From Granulosicoccaceae bacterium (GTDB taxonomy: Bacteria > Pseudomonadota > Gammaproteobacteria > Granulosicoccales > Granulosicoccaceae): a stretch of 12,664 nt of DNA. This document shows positions 1 through 6,481 of this stretch, piece after piece. The notes beneath the pieces are model-generated. The model was given only the letters and a program-made list of their open reading frames with translations. It did not search any database and was not told where the DNA came from. The stretch spans positions 1 through 12,664 of the forward strand of contig JALZUX010000409.1 of assembly GCA_023301405.1 (NCBI GenBank), written 5' to 3'. The translations under genes and the position numbers were made by a program. Every line of letters starts with the position of its first letter. Within the stretch, counting starts at the first letter, position 1.

Positions 1-1
1 A

Positions 2-100
2 GCACCGGTAGCTGAAGCAGCGGTAGCTGAGGCACCAGCCGCTGAAGCAGCAGCACCGGTGGCAGATGCTCCTGCTGCAAGTGATGAAGCTCCTAAGTAG
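2..100 (+). CDS. rpsB: 30S ribosomal protein S2, C-terminal tail (partial)
   Basis: This frame is open from the window edge to a TAG at 98-100 and encodes 32 residues composed almost entirely of Ala, Pro, Glu, Val and Asp, ending SDEAPK. No conserved S2 core is visible. The assignment rests on position: rpsB directly precedes tsf in nearly all bacteria, and many gammaproteobacterial S2 proteins end in an Ala/Glu-rich, probably disordered extension. S2 binds the 30S head late in assembly. The DNA of the tail is internally repetitive: GCACCGGT occurs at 2-9 and 53-60, and GCTGAAGCAG at 11-20 and 41-50, suggesting growth by slippage. The call is an inference from context; another low-complexity protein end cannot be excluded. 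Confidence 0.75.
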   Translation, partial: APVAEAAVAEAPAAEAAAPVADAPAASDEAPK

Positions 101-130
101 CTAGGTGATTCGTCTAGATTGACAAAGCAT

Positions 131-147
131 CGGCAGTGTCACTGCCG
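131..147 (+). promoter_or_regulatory. Perfect hairpin in rpsB-tsf spacer
   Basis: CGGCAGT and ACTGCCG form a perfect 7-bp stem around a GTC loop, 30 nt after the rpsB stop. The following bases are ATTGTGG, not a T-run, so it is not a standard Rho-independent terminator. In E. coli a partial terminator between rpsB and tsf adjusts the S2:EF-Ts ratio. A similar attenuating or mRNA-processing role is inferred here. Confidence 0.5.
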
Positions 148-164
148 ATTGTGGTGTTCCAGAG

Positions 165-187
165 CGGAAGGTGATTTAAACTTTCCG
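165..187 (+). promoter_or_regulatory. Second hairpin in rpsB-tsf spacer
   Basis: CGGAAGGT (165-172) pairs with ACTTTCCG (180-187), including one G-U wobble, around a 7-nt A/T-rich loop. It lies 17 nt after the first hairpin and 72 nt before tsf. No T-run follows. It may act with the first hairpin in attenuation or as an RNA-stability element; this is inferred from structure only. Confidence 0.35.
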
Positions 188-259
188 TTGCTAGCTTGAA
201 CATCGCCTGTCTAAAGTAAGAGCTGAATGCTCGAATAATTAAGAAATAGGTCAAAAGAA

Positions 260-1135
260 ATGGCTATTACAGCGGCAATGGTTAAGGAACTGCGCGAGCG
301 AACTGGCGCAGGCATGATGGAGTGCAAAAAAGCACTAGTAGAAGCTGACGGCGATATGGATACAGCTGCAGAGCAAATGCGGATCTCTGGGTTGGCGAAG
401 GCAGATAAGAAATCTGGCCGAACCGCTGCGGAAGGCGTGATTGCGATCGAGGCTGCGTCTGACGGTAAGGCCGTAGCGATGGCAGAAGTAAACTGTGAGA
501 CTGATTTTGTTGCGAAAGGCGACGATTTTATTTCCTTCGCTCAATCTGTTTGCAAGGCAGTGTTGGCTGCCAGTCCGGCAGACAATGACGCGCTTGACGC
601 TATCGACATGGATGGGCACACGCTTGACCATATACGACACGAATTAGTTGCCAAGCTTGGTGAGAATATTCAGGTGCGGCGTTTTGTGCGCCATGAAGTC
701 TCTACAGGTTCGATCGGTGTCTACCAGCATGGAGAGCGTATTGGTGTTGTCACAGAAGTGACAGGTGGAGCTGAGGCGATTCCGCGGGATATCGCTATGC
801 ACGTTGCTGCAAGCAGTCCTGTGTGTATTGACGAGTCAGAGGTGCCTGCAGAACTCCTTGAGAAAGAGAAATCAATTCTTGTTGCTGAGGCAGCAGATAG
901 CGGTAAGCCAGCTGAAATCATAGAGAAAATGGTGCAAGGTCGCTTACGTAAGTACTTGGCTGAAATTACGTTGGTGGGGCAACCCTACGTGAAAGATCCT
1001 GACCAAACCGTTGAGAAACTACTTAAGTCAGCAGATGCCAAGGTTAACTTTTTCTCACGCTATGAAGTCGGCGAAGGCATCGAAAAGAAGGTGGAGAACT
1101 TTGCAGAAGAAGTCATGGCGCAAGTCAATAAGTAG
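260..1135 (+). CDS. tsf: Elongation factor Ts
   Basis: EF-Ts is the cytoplasmic guanine-nucleotide exchange factor that releases GDP from EF-Tu. The 291-residue product has the usual length. Its N-terminal UBA-like helical domain (about 1-55) contains the family signature [16 protein letters not shown]. The TDFV motif that inserts near the EF-Tu Mg site is at residues 81-84. The core and coiled-coil region follow and the protein ends EEVMAQVNK. The ATG start fits the conserved [13 protein letters not shown] beginning. The ribosome binding site is weak (AGG about 10 nt upstream), which fits coupling to rpsB transcription and attenuation in the spacer. The gene is complete with no odd residues seen, and it is followed closely by a strong terminator. 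Confidence 0.98.
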   Translation: MAITAAMVKELRERTGAGMMECKKALVEADGDMDTAAEQMRISGLAKADKKSGRTAAEGVIAIEAASDGKAVAMAEVNCETDFVAKGDDFISFAQSVCKAVLAASPADNDALDAIDMDGHTLDHIRHELVAKLGENIQVRRFVRHEVSTGSIGVYQHGERIGVVTEVTGGAEAIPRDIAMHVAASSPVCIDESEVPAELLEKEKSILVAEAADSGKPAEIIEKMVQGRLRKYLAEITLVGQPYVKDPDQTVEKLLKSADAKVNFFSRYEVGEGIEKKVENFAEEVMAQVNK

Positions 1136-1192
1136 GGCTTTAAGCTATTCCGAGATTTTCAGGCCGTTGGTTTAGGCTTGCAGTCTTTGGTT

Positions 1193-1222
1193 AAAAAGCC
1201 GGCTAAAGTGCCGGCTTTTTTT
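1193..1222 (+). terminator. Rho-independent terminator after tsf
   Basis: A-run plus GCCGGC (1193-1203), loop TAAAGT, then GCCGGC followed by seven T (1210-1222). The six G/C pairs are extended by five A-T pairs. It lies 57 nt after the tsf stop and should end the rpsB-tsf transcript. It separates tsf from the downstream pyrH remnant and frr. Confidence 0.93.
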
Positions 1223-1254
1223 ATAGGCACAAGCTAAAAGGACACTAGTATAAG

Positions 1255-1766
1255 GCGATGATGCTTTTTCTAGGATTCTGTTTTTCTGATTTGTTAAAGA
1301 AAAAGGCCTATATCACTAATAGATCGGTAAGCGCATTGACTTCGATTGATGATGTCACCTTGGTTTCCGCTAGTGGAAATAAGTAGATATCCCATATAAT
1401 GGTGTGTTGACTAACCCTCAATAGACCATAACGGTTTTAGCTTGGAGGTATCCGTGCTTCGTCACAGAGGTTGTAGCAAGTTTGCGTGCAGCACTCACCA
1501 GTGCTGATATCATGGTGAAGTCACTAAAAAAAGGATTGGTTTAGATGCTGAGCTCTTGAGGTTTGAGGGGTAAAAAGCAGGAAGGCCTTACCTGCTGCGA
1601 AAAGCAAGTTCGAAAGAATTCGCCTTATGGATATCGCAACAATGATGATTCGCAAGAATCATAAAACTGCTGCTTAAAAGTGTTTAATATGAATGTTCCT
1701 GATAAAACGGTACGTGCAGCAAATTCATTTTCATCAGGCTTGACGGTCGATAGTGGGGAGTACTAA
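1255..1766 (+). pseudogene. pyrH: Decayed UMP kinase gene, 5' end lost
   Basis: No intact gene lies between tsf and frr, where pyrH normally sits, but translation in shifting frames matches the C-terminal two-thirds of PyrH in order. (1) 1258-1386: GFCFSDLLKKKAYITNRSVS resembles E. coli residues about 89-110 (GLAMRDALHRAYVNARLMS); this is the weakest block. (2) 1449-1544: YPCFVTEVVASLR then SADIMVKS aligns without gaps to NPFFTTDSAACLR and EADVVLKA (about 140-164), ending at a TAG after GLV. (3) 1603-1676, another frame: FERIRLMDIA matches LEKELKVMDLA. (4) 1668-1766, a third frame: LKVFNMNVP matches IRVFNMNKP (about 215-223), ending in a TAA two bases before frr. The span is close to that expected for E. 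coli residues 76-241 (about 500 bp), so small indels and substitutions dominate downstream while the first 75 or so codons, with the start, are gone. PyrH phosphorylates UMP to UDP and is normally essential. Alignments were made by eye against remembered PyrH sequence. Confidence 0.87.
1755..1760 (+). promoter_or_regulatory. Ribosome binding site of frr, inside pyrH remnant
   Basis: GGGGAG lies 8 nt before the frr ATG and is embedded in the last codons of the pyrH remnant. It fixes the frr start and gives a reason why the 3' end of the dead gene could be retained. Confidence 0.8.
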
Positions 1767-1768
1767 AA

Positions 1769-2326
1769 ATGATTGAAGATATCAAAAAAGACGCCGGAAT
1801 TCGCATGACCAAGAGCCTTGACTCTTTGCAGCAAGATTTCAGTCGAATTCGTACGGGGCGTGCGCATCCCAGTTTGCTTGATCATATTAAGATAGATTAC
1901 TACGGTAATGCATCGGCATTAAATCAGGTGGCCAAGGTGAATATTGAAGATTCCCGAACCCTAACGGTCACTCCGTGGGAAAAAGATATGGTCGCACCGA
2001 TTGAAAAAGCTATCTTGAACTCAGACCTTGGTCTTAATCCGTCTAGTGCGGGTACGGTTATCCGTATACCAATGCCGCCACTGACCGAAGAGCGACGTAA
2101 AGATTTGGTGCGTGTTGTCCGTCAAGAGGCTGAGAATGCTCGCGTGAGTGTGCGGAACATTCGCCGTGATGCCAACAGTGATCTGAAGGAGTTGCAGAAA
2201 GAGAAAGAAATTTCTGAAGATGAAGAGCGAAAAGGTCAGGATGCCATACAGAAAATCACTGATCAGCATATCTCTAAAGTTGAGGAGCTGCTGAAAGGTA
2301 AAGAAACTGAACTGATGGAAGTATAG
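1769..2326 (+). CDS. frr: Ribosome recycling factor
   Basis: RRF works with EF-G in the cytoplasm to split the post-termination ribosome. The product is 185 residues, the standard length. Domain I three-helix bundle segments flank the small domain II (about 31-104). Visible conserved features include [15 protein letters not shown] near the N-terminus, [10 protein letters not shown], and IRRDAN at 131-136, with the functionally important Arg132. The start follows a good GGGGAG site. In relatives frr is co-transcribed with pyrH; here the upstream neighbour is a pyrH remnant and a terminator ends the tsf transcript, so frr must rely on its own promoter within 1223-1768. I found no convincing -35/-10 pair there. 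Confidence 0.98.
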   Translation: MIEDIKKDAGIRMTKSLDSLQQDFSRIRTGRAHPSLLDHIKIDYYGNASALNQVAKVNIEDSRTLTVTPWEKDMVAPIEKAILNSDLGLNPSSAGTVIRIPMPPLTEERRKDLVRVVRQEAENARVSVRNIRRDANSDLKELQKEKEISEDEERKGQDAIQKITDQHISKVEELLKGKETELMEV

Positions 2327-2422
2327 CAAGCTAAACGACTATGCTGCGCACGATTGTCTTTGGCTGTTAAAGTAACATACAGCTGACAAGCGTCGGTATG
2401 TCCCTAATAATGAATTTTTCGA

Positions 2423-3169
2423 ATGAATAGTTTGGTGAGTGATTTGCCGGAACATATTGTCATCATCATGGACGGTAATGGCAGGTGGGCGCAACAACGC
2501 AGTTTGCCCAGAAGTAGCGGGCATCAAGCCGGTGTAAAGGCGACTCGAAAAATTGTGGAGCATTGTGCCCGGTTGGGTGTAGGTGCTTTAACCGTTTACG
2601 CATTCAGCAGTGAAAACTGGCGGCGCCCTGAAAAGGAAGTCAGCTTTTTGATGGAGTTGTTCTTACGTGCGCTGAAAAATGAAATAGACAAATTGCATAA
2701 AAATAATATTGTGGTTAATTTCATCGGTGAGGTTCAGAGCTTTCCTGAAAATTTGCAACAACAAATAGCGACGGCCCAAGCGAAAACAGCGGGCAATACG
2801 GGAATGAAGCTTAATATTGCGGTCAACTACGGTGGGCGCCGTGAGTTGGTGGTGGCGATGAAAAGCATTGCAGCCGAAGTTGAGAGCGGCGCGATCACGG
2901 TCGACCAGATCGATGATGAACTCATCACACAGCACTCTTGGCTAAGCGACGGGATTGAGCCGGATCTGTTTATAAGAACCGGCGGGGATCAACGTTTAAG
3001 TAATTTTCTGCTCTGGCATCTCGCGTACACCGAACTTGTGTTTACTAAGACGCTATGGCCTGATTTCGGCGGTGACGAGCTTGACCAAGCGATCACGAGT
3101 TTTGCTCAGCGGCAACGGCGATTCGGTCAGACAGGTGAGCAAGTACTGCAACAAGAAGATGATGTATAA
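2423..3169 (+). CDS. uppS: Undecaprenyl diphosphate synthase
   Basis: This cis-prenyltransferase adds eight isopentenyl units to farnesyl diphosphate to make the C55 lipid carrier precursor used for peptidoglycan and O-antigen. The 248-residue protein has every signature: the diphosphate-binding loop IMDGNGRWA with catalytic Asp17, GHQAG, YAFSSENWRRP, and the C-terminal RTGGDQRLSNFLLW with the Arg/Ser residues that bind IPP, followed by YTELVFTKTLWPDF. The 96-nt gap from frr holds no gene. The ATG at 2423 has a weak Shine-Dalgarno, so a start a few codons later (TTG or GTG in the same frame) is possible. The gene is intact although dxr, an enzyme for making its substrate, is decayed downstream. 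Confidence 0.97.
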   Translation: MNSLVSDLPEHIVIIMDGNGRWAQQRSLPRSSGHQAGVKATRKIVEHCARLGVGALTVYAFSSENWRRPEKEVSFLMELFLRALKNEIDKLHKNNIVVNFIGEVQSFPENLQQQIATAQAKTAGNTGMKLNIAVNYGGRRELVVAMKSIAAEVESGAITVDQIDDELITQHSWLSDGIEPDLFIRTGGDQRLSNFLLWHLAYTELVFTKTLWPDFGGDELDQAITSFAQRQRRFGQTGEQVLQQEDDV

Positions 3170-3187
3170 CTTGAGTGTTGTAAGGCA

Positions 3188-3994
3188 GTGTTAAAACAAA
3201 GAATAATTACGGCCGTAGTGCTGGCAGGTGTTGTATTGTGGGCGCTGTTTGGCTGGTCTGACTTTTGGTATAGCGTCCTGTTACTTGTGGCTGCTTTTGC
3301 CTGTTCGTGGGAGTGGAGTGCATTGGGAAATATAAGTAAGCCCCTCTCTCGGGGGTTATTTAGTTCCGTTGTCACTGTAATCACATGTGTCCTTATCTGG
3401 TTTGGTTCGCCAGAGGTCATGCGCCCACTTGTTCTTGTTGCTGTGTTGTTCTGGATCGCTATTATTCTTGATCTTTACGTCAGGCCTGTGGTGAAAGCAG
3501 ACAATGTTGCGGTGCGGTGGCCCCTGCTATTGCTGGCGGCCACGATACTAGTAGTATCTGTAGCATCGCTGTACCTATTGCGGGTTGAAGAGTCTGCTGC
3601 GCTAATTGTTTACATTGTGGCTTTGGTAGCTGCCGCTGATATAGGTGCATATTTCGCTGGAAAAAAATTTGGACAGCGAAAGCTTGCTGTTGAAATCAGT
3701 CAAGGTAAGACCATCGAAGGGGCTGTTGGTGGCTTGGTAGCGGCGCTGGTGCTGGCATTGTTAGCTGGGCATTATTTCTCCAATGAGCAGACTACGGCAC
3801 TTTCTCTGTTTGTTTTTTCGGTGGTTGCTGCGGTGTTTTCTATTGCTGGTGATTTGTTTGTCAGCCGGGCAAAGCGAACAAAGGGTGTGAAGGATAGTGG
3901 AAGTCTACTGCCTGGCCACGGAGGAGTGCTGGATCGTTTTGACGGGCTGCTAGCTGCGGTCCCATGGATGGTTTTTGCCATACTTTGGGCCTGA
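3188..3994 (+). CDS. cdsA: Phosphatidate cytidylyltransferase (CDP-diglyceride synthase)
   Basis: CdsA makes CDP-diacylglycerol from CTP and phosphatidate at the inner membrane, feeding all phospholipid synthesis. The 268-residue protein is mostly hydrophobic, with roughly eight membrane segments. The family signature runs from Ser226 to Asp252 and contains AKRTKGVKD and PGHGGVLDRFD, with the metal- and CTP-binding acidic residues intact. The start is GTG at 3188, 18 nt after the uppS stop, with TAAGG just upstream; the spacing is short. Its normal downstream partner dxr survives only as a remnant beginning about 36 nt after the stop. Confidence 0.97.
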   Translation: MLKQRIITAVVLAGVVLWALFGWSDFWYSVLLLVAAFACSWEWSALGNISKPLSRGLFSSVVTVITCVLIWFGSPEVMRPLVLVAVLFWIAIILDLYVRPVVKADNVAVRWPLLLLAATILVVSVASLYLLRVEESAALIVYIVALVAAADIGAYFAGKKFGQRKLAVEISQGKTIEGAVGGLVAALVLALLAGHYFSNEQTTALSLFVFSVVAAVFSIAGDLFVSRAKRTKGVKDSGSLLPGHGGVLDRFDGLLAAVPWMVFAILWA

Positions 3995-4030
3995 GGTGCT
4001 GTGACAGTAGAGGGGAAGGTTTGAAGGCTT

Positions 4031-4705
4031 GTCATTTGTATGGCTGGTGCCGGTTTTCCAGAGGCAGTTACATGCCTATTCAGTTAGGTGCTCTGGTGTC
4101 TGTGCAAGCGATCTACTATCGCTAGTGCTCACTGTCTCTGAGGAGCCGTTTGGGAATTGGGCCAGCGCTGAAATGGAGCCTGCAATGGTTCAGCAGGCTG
4201 CCAACCATAGTATGGGCACAAACAACTCAGGTGATTGAGTAATAATGAAGACCAAAAGGCTAGAGATCTCAAAGACATGCAACCTTTTTGATGTTAGTGA
4301 GCAGCAATGTGAAGCGGTGGTGCATCCGCAAAGTGTCATTCATTCGATACTTAGGTATTCTAGAATTGACACGGGGGGCCTCTGGATCTGAACAGTATGG
4401 CGGCATTAGAATTTGAACCACCTGATGAACAGCCTGTCTTCTGTTTGACGTTGGCGCGCCAGACGATGAAGGCCGGAGGGACGGCTAATGGTGTGCTTAA
4501 TGCCGCAAATGAGTTTGCAGTTGCTAAATTTCTTGGTGAGAAGATCGCCTTTGCCGATATAGCTAAAGCAAACGCACACGCGTTACAACAGCTGTCTTTA
4601 ATGGCGGCAGGTACCGTTGAAGAGCTGAAAAGCATGGATACCGTTGCCCGGCCTTGCGCCGATGATTTTATTAGTAGCGGACTAACCTCCGTGGGGCTGA
4701 ATTAA
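4031..4705 (+). pseudogene. dxr: Decayed DXP reductoisomerase gene; only the C-terminal domain frame open
   Basis: Dxr converts 1-deoxy-xylulose-5-phosphate to MEP, the committed step of non-mevalonate isoprenoid synthesis. In its usual place between cdsA and rseP I see ordered fragments. (1) 4031-4087: VICMAGAGFPEAVTCL, like AAIVGAAGLLPTL, ending in a TAG (weak). (2) 4125-4238: LTVSEEPF (for LTGSGGPF) and NHSMG (for NWSMG), then TGA where E. coli has Ser222. (3) The same frame continues after the TGA with KRLE, then CEAVVHPQSVIHSILRY (for HPQSVIHSMVRY) and RIDTGG. About 25 residues are missing between RY and RIDTGG. (4) A frameshift in a run of six G at 4373-4378 leads into PLDLNSMAALEFEPPDE and an open frame to the TAA at 4703-4705, covering the C-terminal helical domain including GVLNAANEFAVAKFL. 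The first 100 or so residues (NADPH-binding region) are absent, and residues equivalent to His209, Trp212 and Asn227 are changed. An ATG at 4397 could start a 102-residue fragment but has no clear ribosome binding site. Catalysis is not possible. Confidence 0.93.
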
Positions 4706-6084
4706 TGCAAAGTTTTCTACTGAGTCTGGTCGCATTTATTGTTGCGATCGGCATTTTAGTGTCTATTCACGAGTTTGGTCACTATTGGGTCGCTCGCAAA
4801 ATGGGCGTTAAGGTTCTGCGGTTTTCCGTTGGGTTCGGTAAGCCTTTATGGAAGAAGGTCGCTGGCGAGGATCAAACTGAATACGTACTTGCGGCTATTC
4901 CATTGGGTGGCTACGTAAAAATGCTTGATGAGAGAGAGGGAGATGTGCCGGCGGAGGATCTTGATCGGGCGTTCAATCGCAAGAACGTCTGGGCCCGGAT
5001 CGCCATTGTACTCGCCGGTCCTGTTGCTAATTTGATATTGGCGGTATTTCTGTATTGGTTGATTTTTATTGTTGGCATCACTGGTATTGCACCTATAGTC
5101 GGCGCGCCAGTGGCCAAATCTCCTGCTGCAGACGCCGGTTTTGTTGAGGGCGACCGAATCACTCAAGTAGCAGGCAAGGAGACCCCTACCTGGGATACAG
5201 TTTATGTTGGTTTGCTAGACGGCATTGTTGATAGCTCGGATGGCGCCCTCGACATCACTGTAGAAACAGAGGGCGGAAGCACTGAAAAGCGTAGTCTGGC
5301 TTTGGACAGTCGGGAGTTGTTGGCCGGTAACGAAGACATCGTCTACAAGCTTGGCCTTCAGCGCTGGTGGCCTGATGTTGAGCCTGTGATTGGTGGGATT
5401 GTACCAGGTGGCGCTGCCGAGGCGGCGGGCCTACTGGCTGGAGATCGCATTCTCAGTGGTGGCGGTAAAAATATGGAGAGTTGGCGTGATTGGGTTGTAT
5501 TAATCCGTGCCAACCCCGAAAAAATGCTGCAAGTAGAGCTGCAGCGCGATGGTCAATTACTCAACATCGAGTTAACTCCCGGAACTCAAGATCTCAATGG
5601 TTCACCCATAGGTTTTATTGGTGCTCGTGAAACACAGTCACAGCAAGTAATTGATGAAAAACTGCGCACGGTGGAGCGATATTCTCCCGGCGTGGCTGTG
5701 GGTAAAGCATTGCAAAGAACCGGCGATATGATTTCTGTGAGTCTCGGAATGGTCGGTAAGTTGTTCACCGGTGAAGCCTCTCTGAAAAACACCGTGAGCG
5801 GCCCGATATCGATAGCACAGTTTGCTGGGCAGTCGGTGAGTGTGGGCATTGATCATTATCTGAACTTTATTGCGTTGGTGTCGATTAGCCTGGGGATATT
5901 TAATCTGTTTCCTGTGCCTATGCTTGATGGCGGTCATTTGCTTTATTATGCCGCTGAGGTTGTCACCGGCAAGCCTGTTTCTGAAAGAGTACAATTAGCT
6001 GGACAGCAGATTGGTCTCTTGTTGCTCGCTTGTCTTATGGTTTTTGTGTTTTACCAGGATATTTTACGGTTGCTGCCTTCTTGA
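4705..6084 (+). CDS. rseP: Site-2 intramembrane zinc metalloprotease RseP
   Basis: RseP cuts anti-sigma factor RseA within the inner membrane to release sigma-E, and also clears remnant signal peptides. The 459-residue protein starts with a membrane helix carrying the zinc site HEFGH at residues 22-26. Two periplasmic PDZ domains follow (about 115-220 and 222-310; the second has a clear GGIVPGGAAEAAGLLAGDRI). The third zinc ligand is Asp408 in PMLDGGHL, in a C-terminal membrane region. The ATG overlaps the stop of the dxr remnant (TAATG), so ribosomes terminating on the residual dxr frame could reinitiate here. A GGGG about 11 nt upstream is the only Shine-Dalgarno-like element. The gene is complete. 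Confidence 0.97.
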   Translation: MQSFLLSLVAFIVAIGILVSIHEFGHYWVARKMGVKVLRFSVGFGKPLWKKVAGEDQTEYVLAAIPLGGYVKMLDEREGDVPAEDLDRAFNRKNVWARIAIVLAGPVANLILAVFLYWLIFIVGITGIAPIVGAPVAKSPAADAGFVEGDRITQVAGKETPTWDTVYVGLLDGIVDSSDGALDITVETEGGSTEKRSLALDSRELLAGNEDIVYKLGLQRWWPDVEPVIGGIVPGGAAEAAGLLAGDRILSGGGKNMESWRDWVVLIRANPEKMLQVELQRDGQLLNIELTPGTQDLNGSPIGFIGARETQSQQVIDEKLRTVERYSPGVAVGKALQRTGDMISVSLGMVGKLFTGEASLKNTVSGPISIAQFAGQSVSVGIDHYLNFIALVSISLGIFNLFPVPMLDGGHLLYYAAEVVTGKPVSERVQLAGQQIGLLLLACLMVFVFYQDILRLLPS

Positions 6085-6481
6085 TGGTCTAGGCAAGCGC
6101 AGCTGCTGGTGAAGCCATTTCTAACGAATTTGGGGCCTTTGGTTTGTCCGAATTGGAGGAGGATCGAGTGGCCTGTGAGACGGTTGCTTTTGCGTTTACA
6201 GCAATGTCAAATTTTTCTCGCTGGGAGTGATAATCCCGTTTCAAAAACTACACGCTGTGGCTAATGACAGATGCTTGCAGTGGTGGCTGGATAAGCTTGG
6301 ATCCGCTGCAGAAGACTTGATTCGCCAGTTTTATAATAAAAAACGCAAAGCTTGTTTAGTCAACTTTTTTGTAAATTCTTTGAGGCGCTAGGCTAGTATT
6401 GCTTAGCTTTAGATCGTGTAATCCCTCTGCCAGTGGTGGGTTGGTATTCTTCGAGCGTACCCAAAACGCGCAAAACTACCA
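6085..6481. other. Long gene-poor spacer between rseP and bamA
   Basis: The 397-nt spacer is long for this junction, where rseP and bamA are usually tens of bases apart. I recognise no gene. Two unassigned open stretches exist: 6093-6230, without a usable early start, and about 6177-6391, from which a GTG at 6227 would give 54 residues containing CLQWWLDKLGSAAEDLIRQF, without a convincing ribosome binding site. They may be chance or the residue of a lost gene. The A/T-rich part at 6330-6400 is the likeliest place for a bamA promoter: TAGTAT at 6394-6399 has a possible TTGTAA at 6369-6374, but the 19-nt spacing is poor. A sigma-E-like AACTTTT occurs at 6362-6368 without a matching -10. Confidence 0.5.

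Noticed and set aside
119..147. Sigma-70 promoter for tsf based on TTGACA at 119-124.
   Set aside because: No acceptable -10 at 16-18 nt; that region is occupied by a G/C-rich hairpin.
1258..1386. A free-standing 42-codon small gene beginning with two ATG codons after the tsf terminator.
   Set aside because: The middle of its translation (SDLLKKKAYITNRSVSAL) fits the missing middle of PyrH in the right order, and the next PyrH blocks follow directly, so it is better read as part of the pyrH remnant.
4029..4238. A 69-residue hypothetical protein between cdsA and rseP.
   Set aside because: Its second half (LTVSEEPF through NHSMG) aligns with Dxr and the same frame continues with Dxr sequence after the TGA, so it is a fragment of the dxr pseudogene.
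4366..4395. Promoter for rseP based on TTGACA at 4366-4371.
   Set aside because: No TATAAT-like element at proper spacing; the bases are explained as decayed dxr codons.
1255..4705. Sequencing or assembly error as the full explanation for the broken pyrH and dxr.
   Set aside because: Both loci lack dozens of N-terminal codons and carry substitutions at conserved residues, while the neighbouring genes read through without a single frameshift. Only the G-run lesion in dxr could plausibly be an error.
6362..6385. Sigma-E promoter for bamA (AACTTTT).
   Set aside because: No TCTGA/TCAAA-type -10 at about 16 nt spacing, so sigma-E control is not supported by sequence alone.
6227..6391. A 54-residue gene with a GTG start in the rseP-bamA spacer.
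   Set aside because: No convincing ribosome binding site, no recognised family, and short length; kept only as a note on the spacer.
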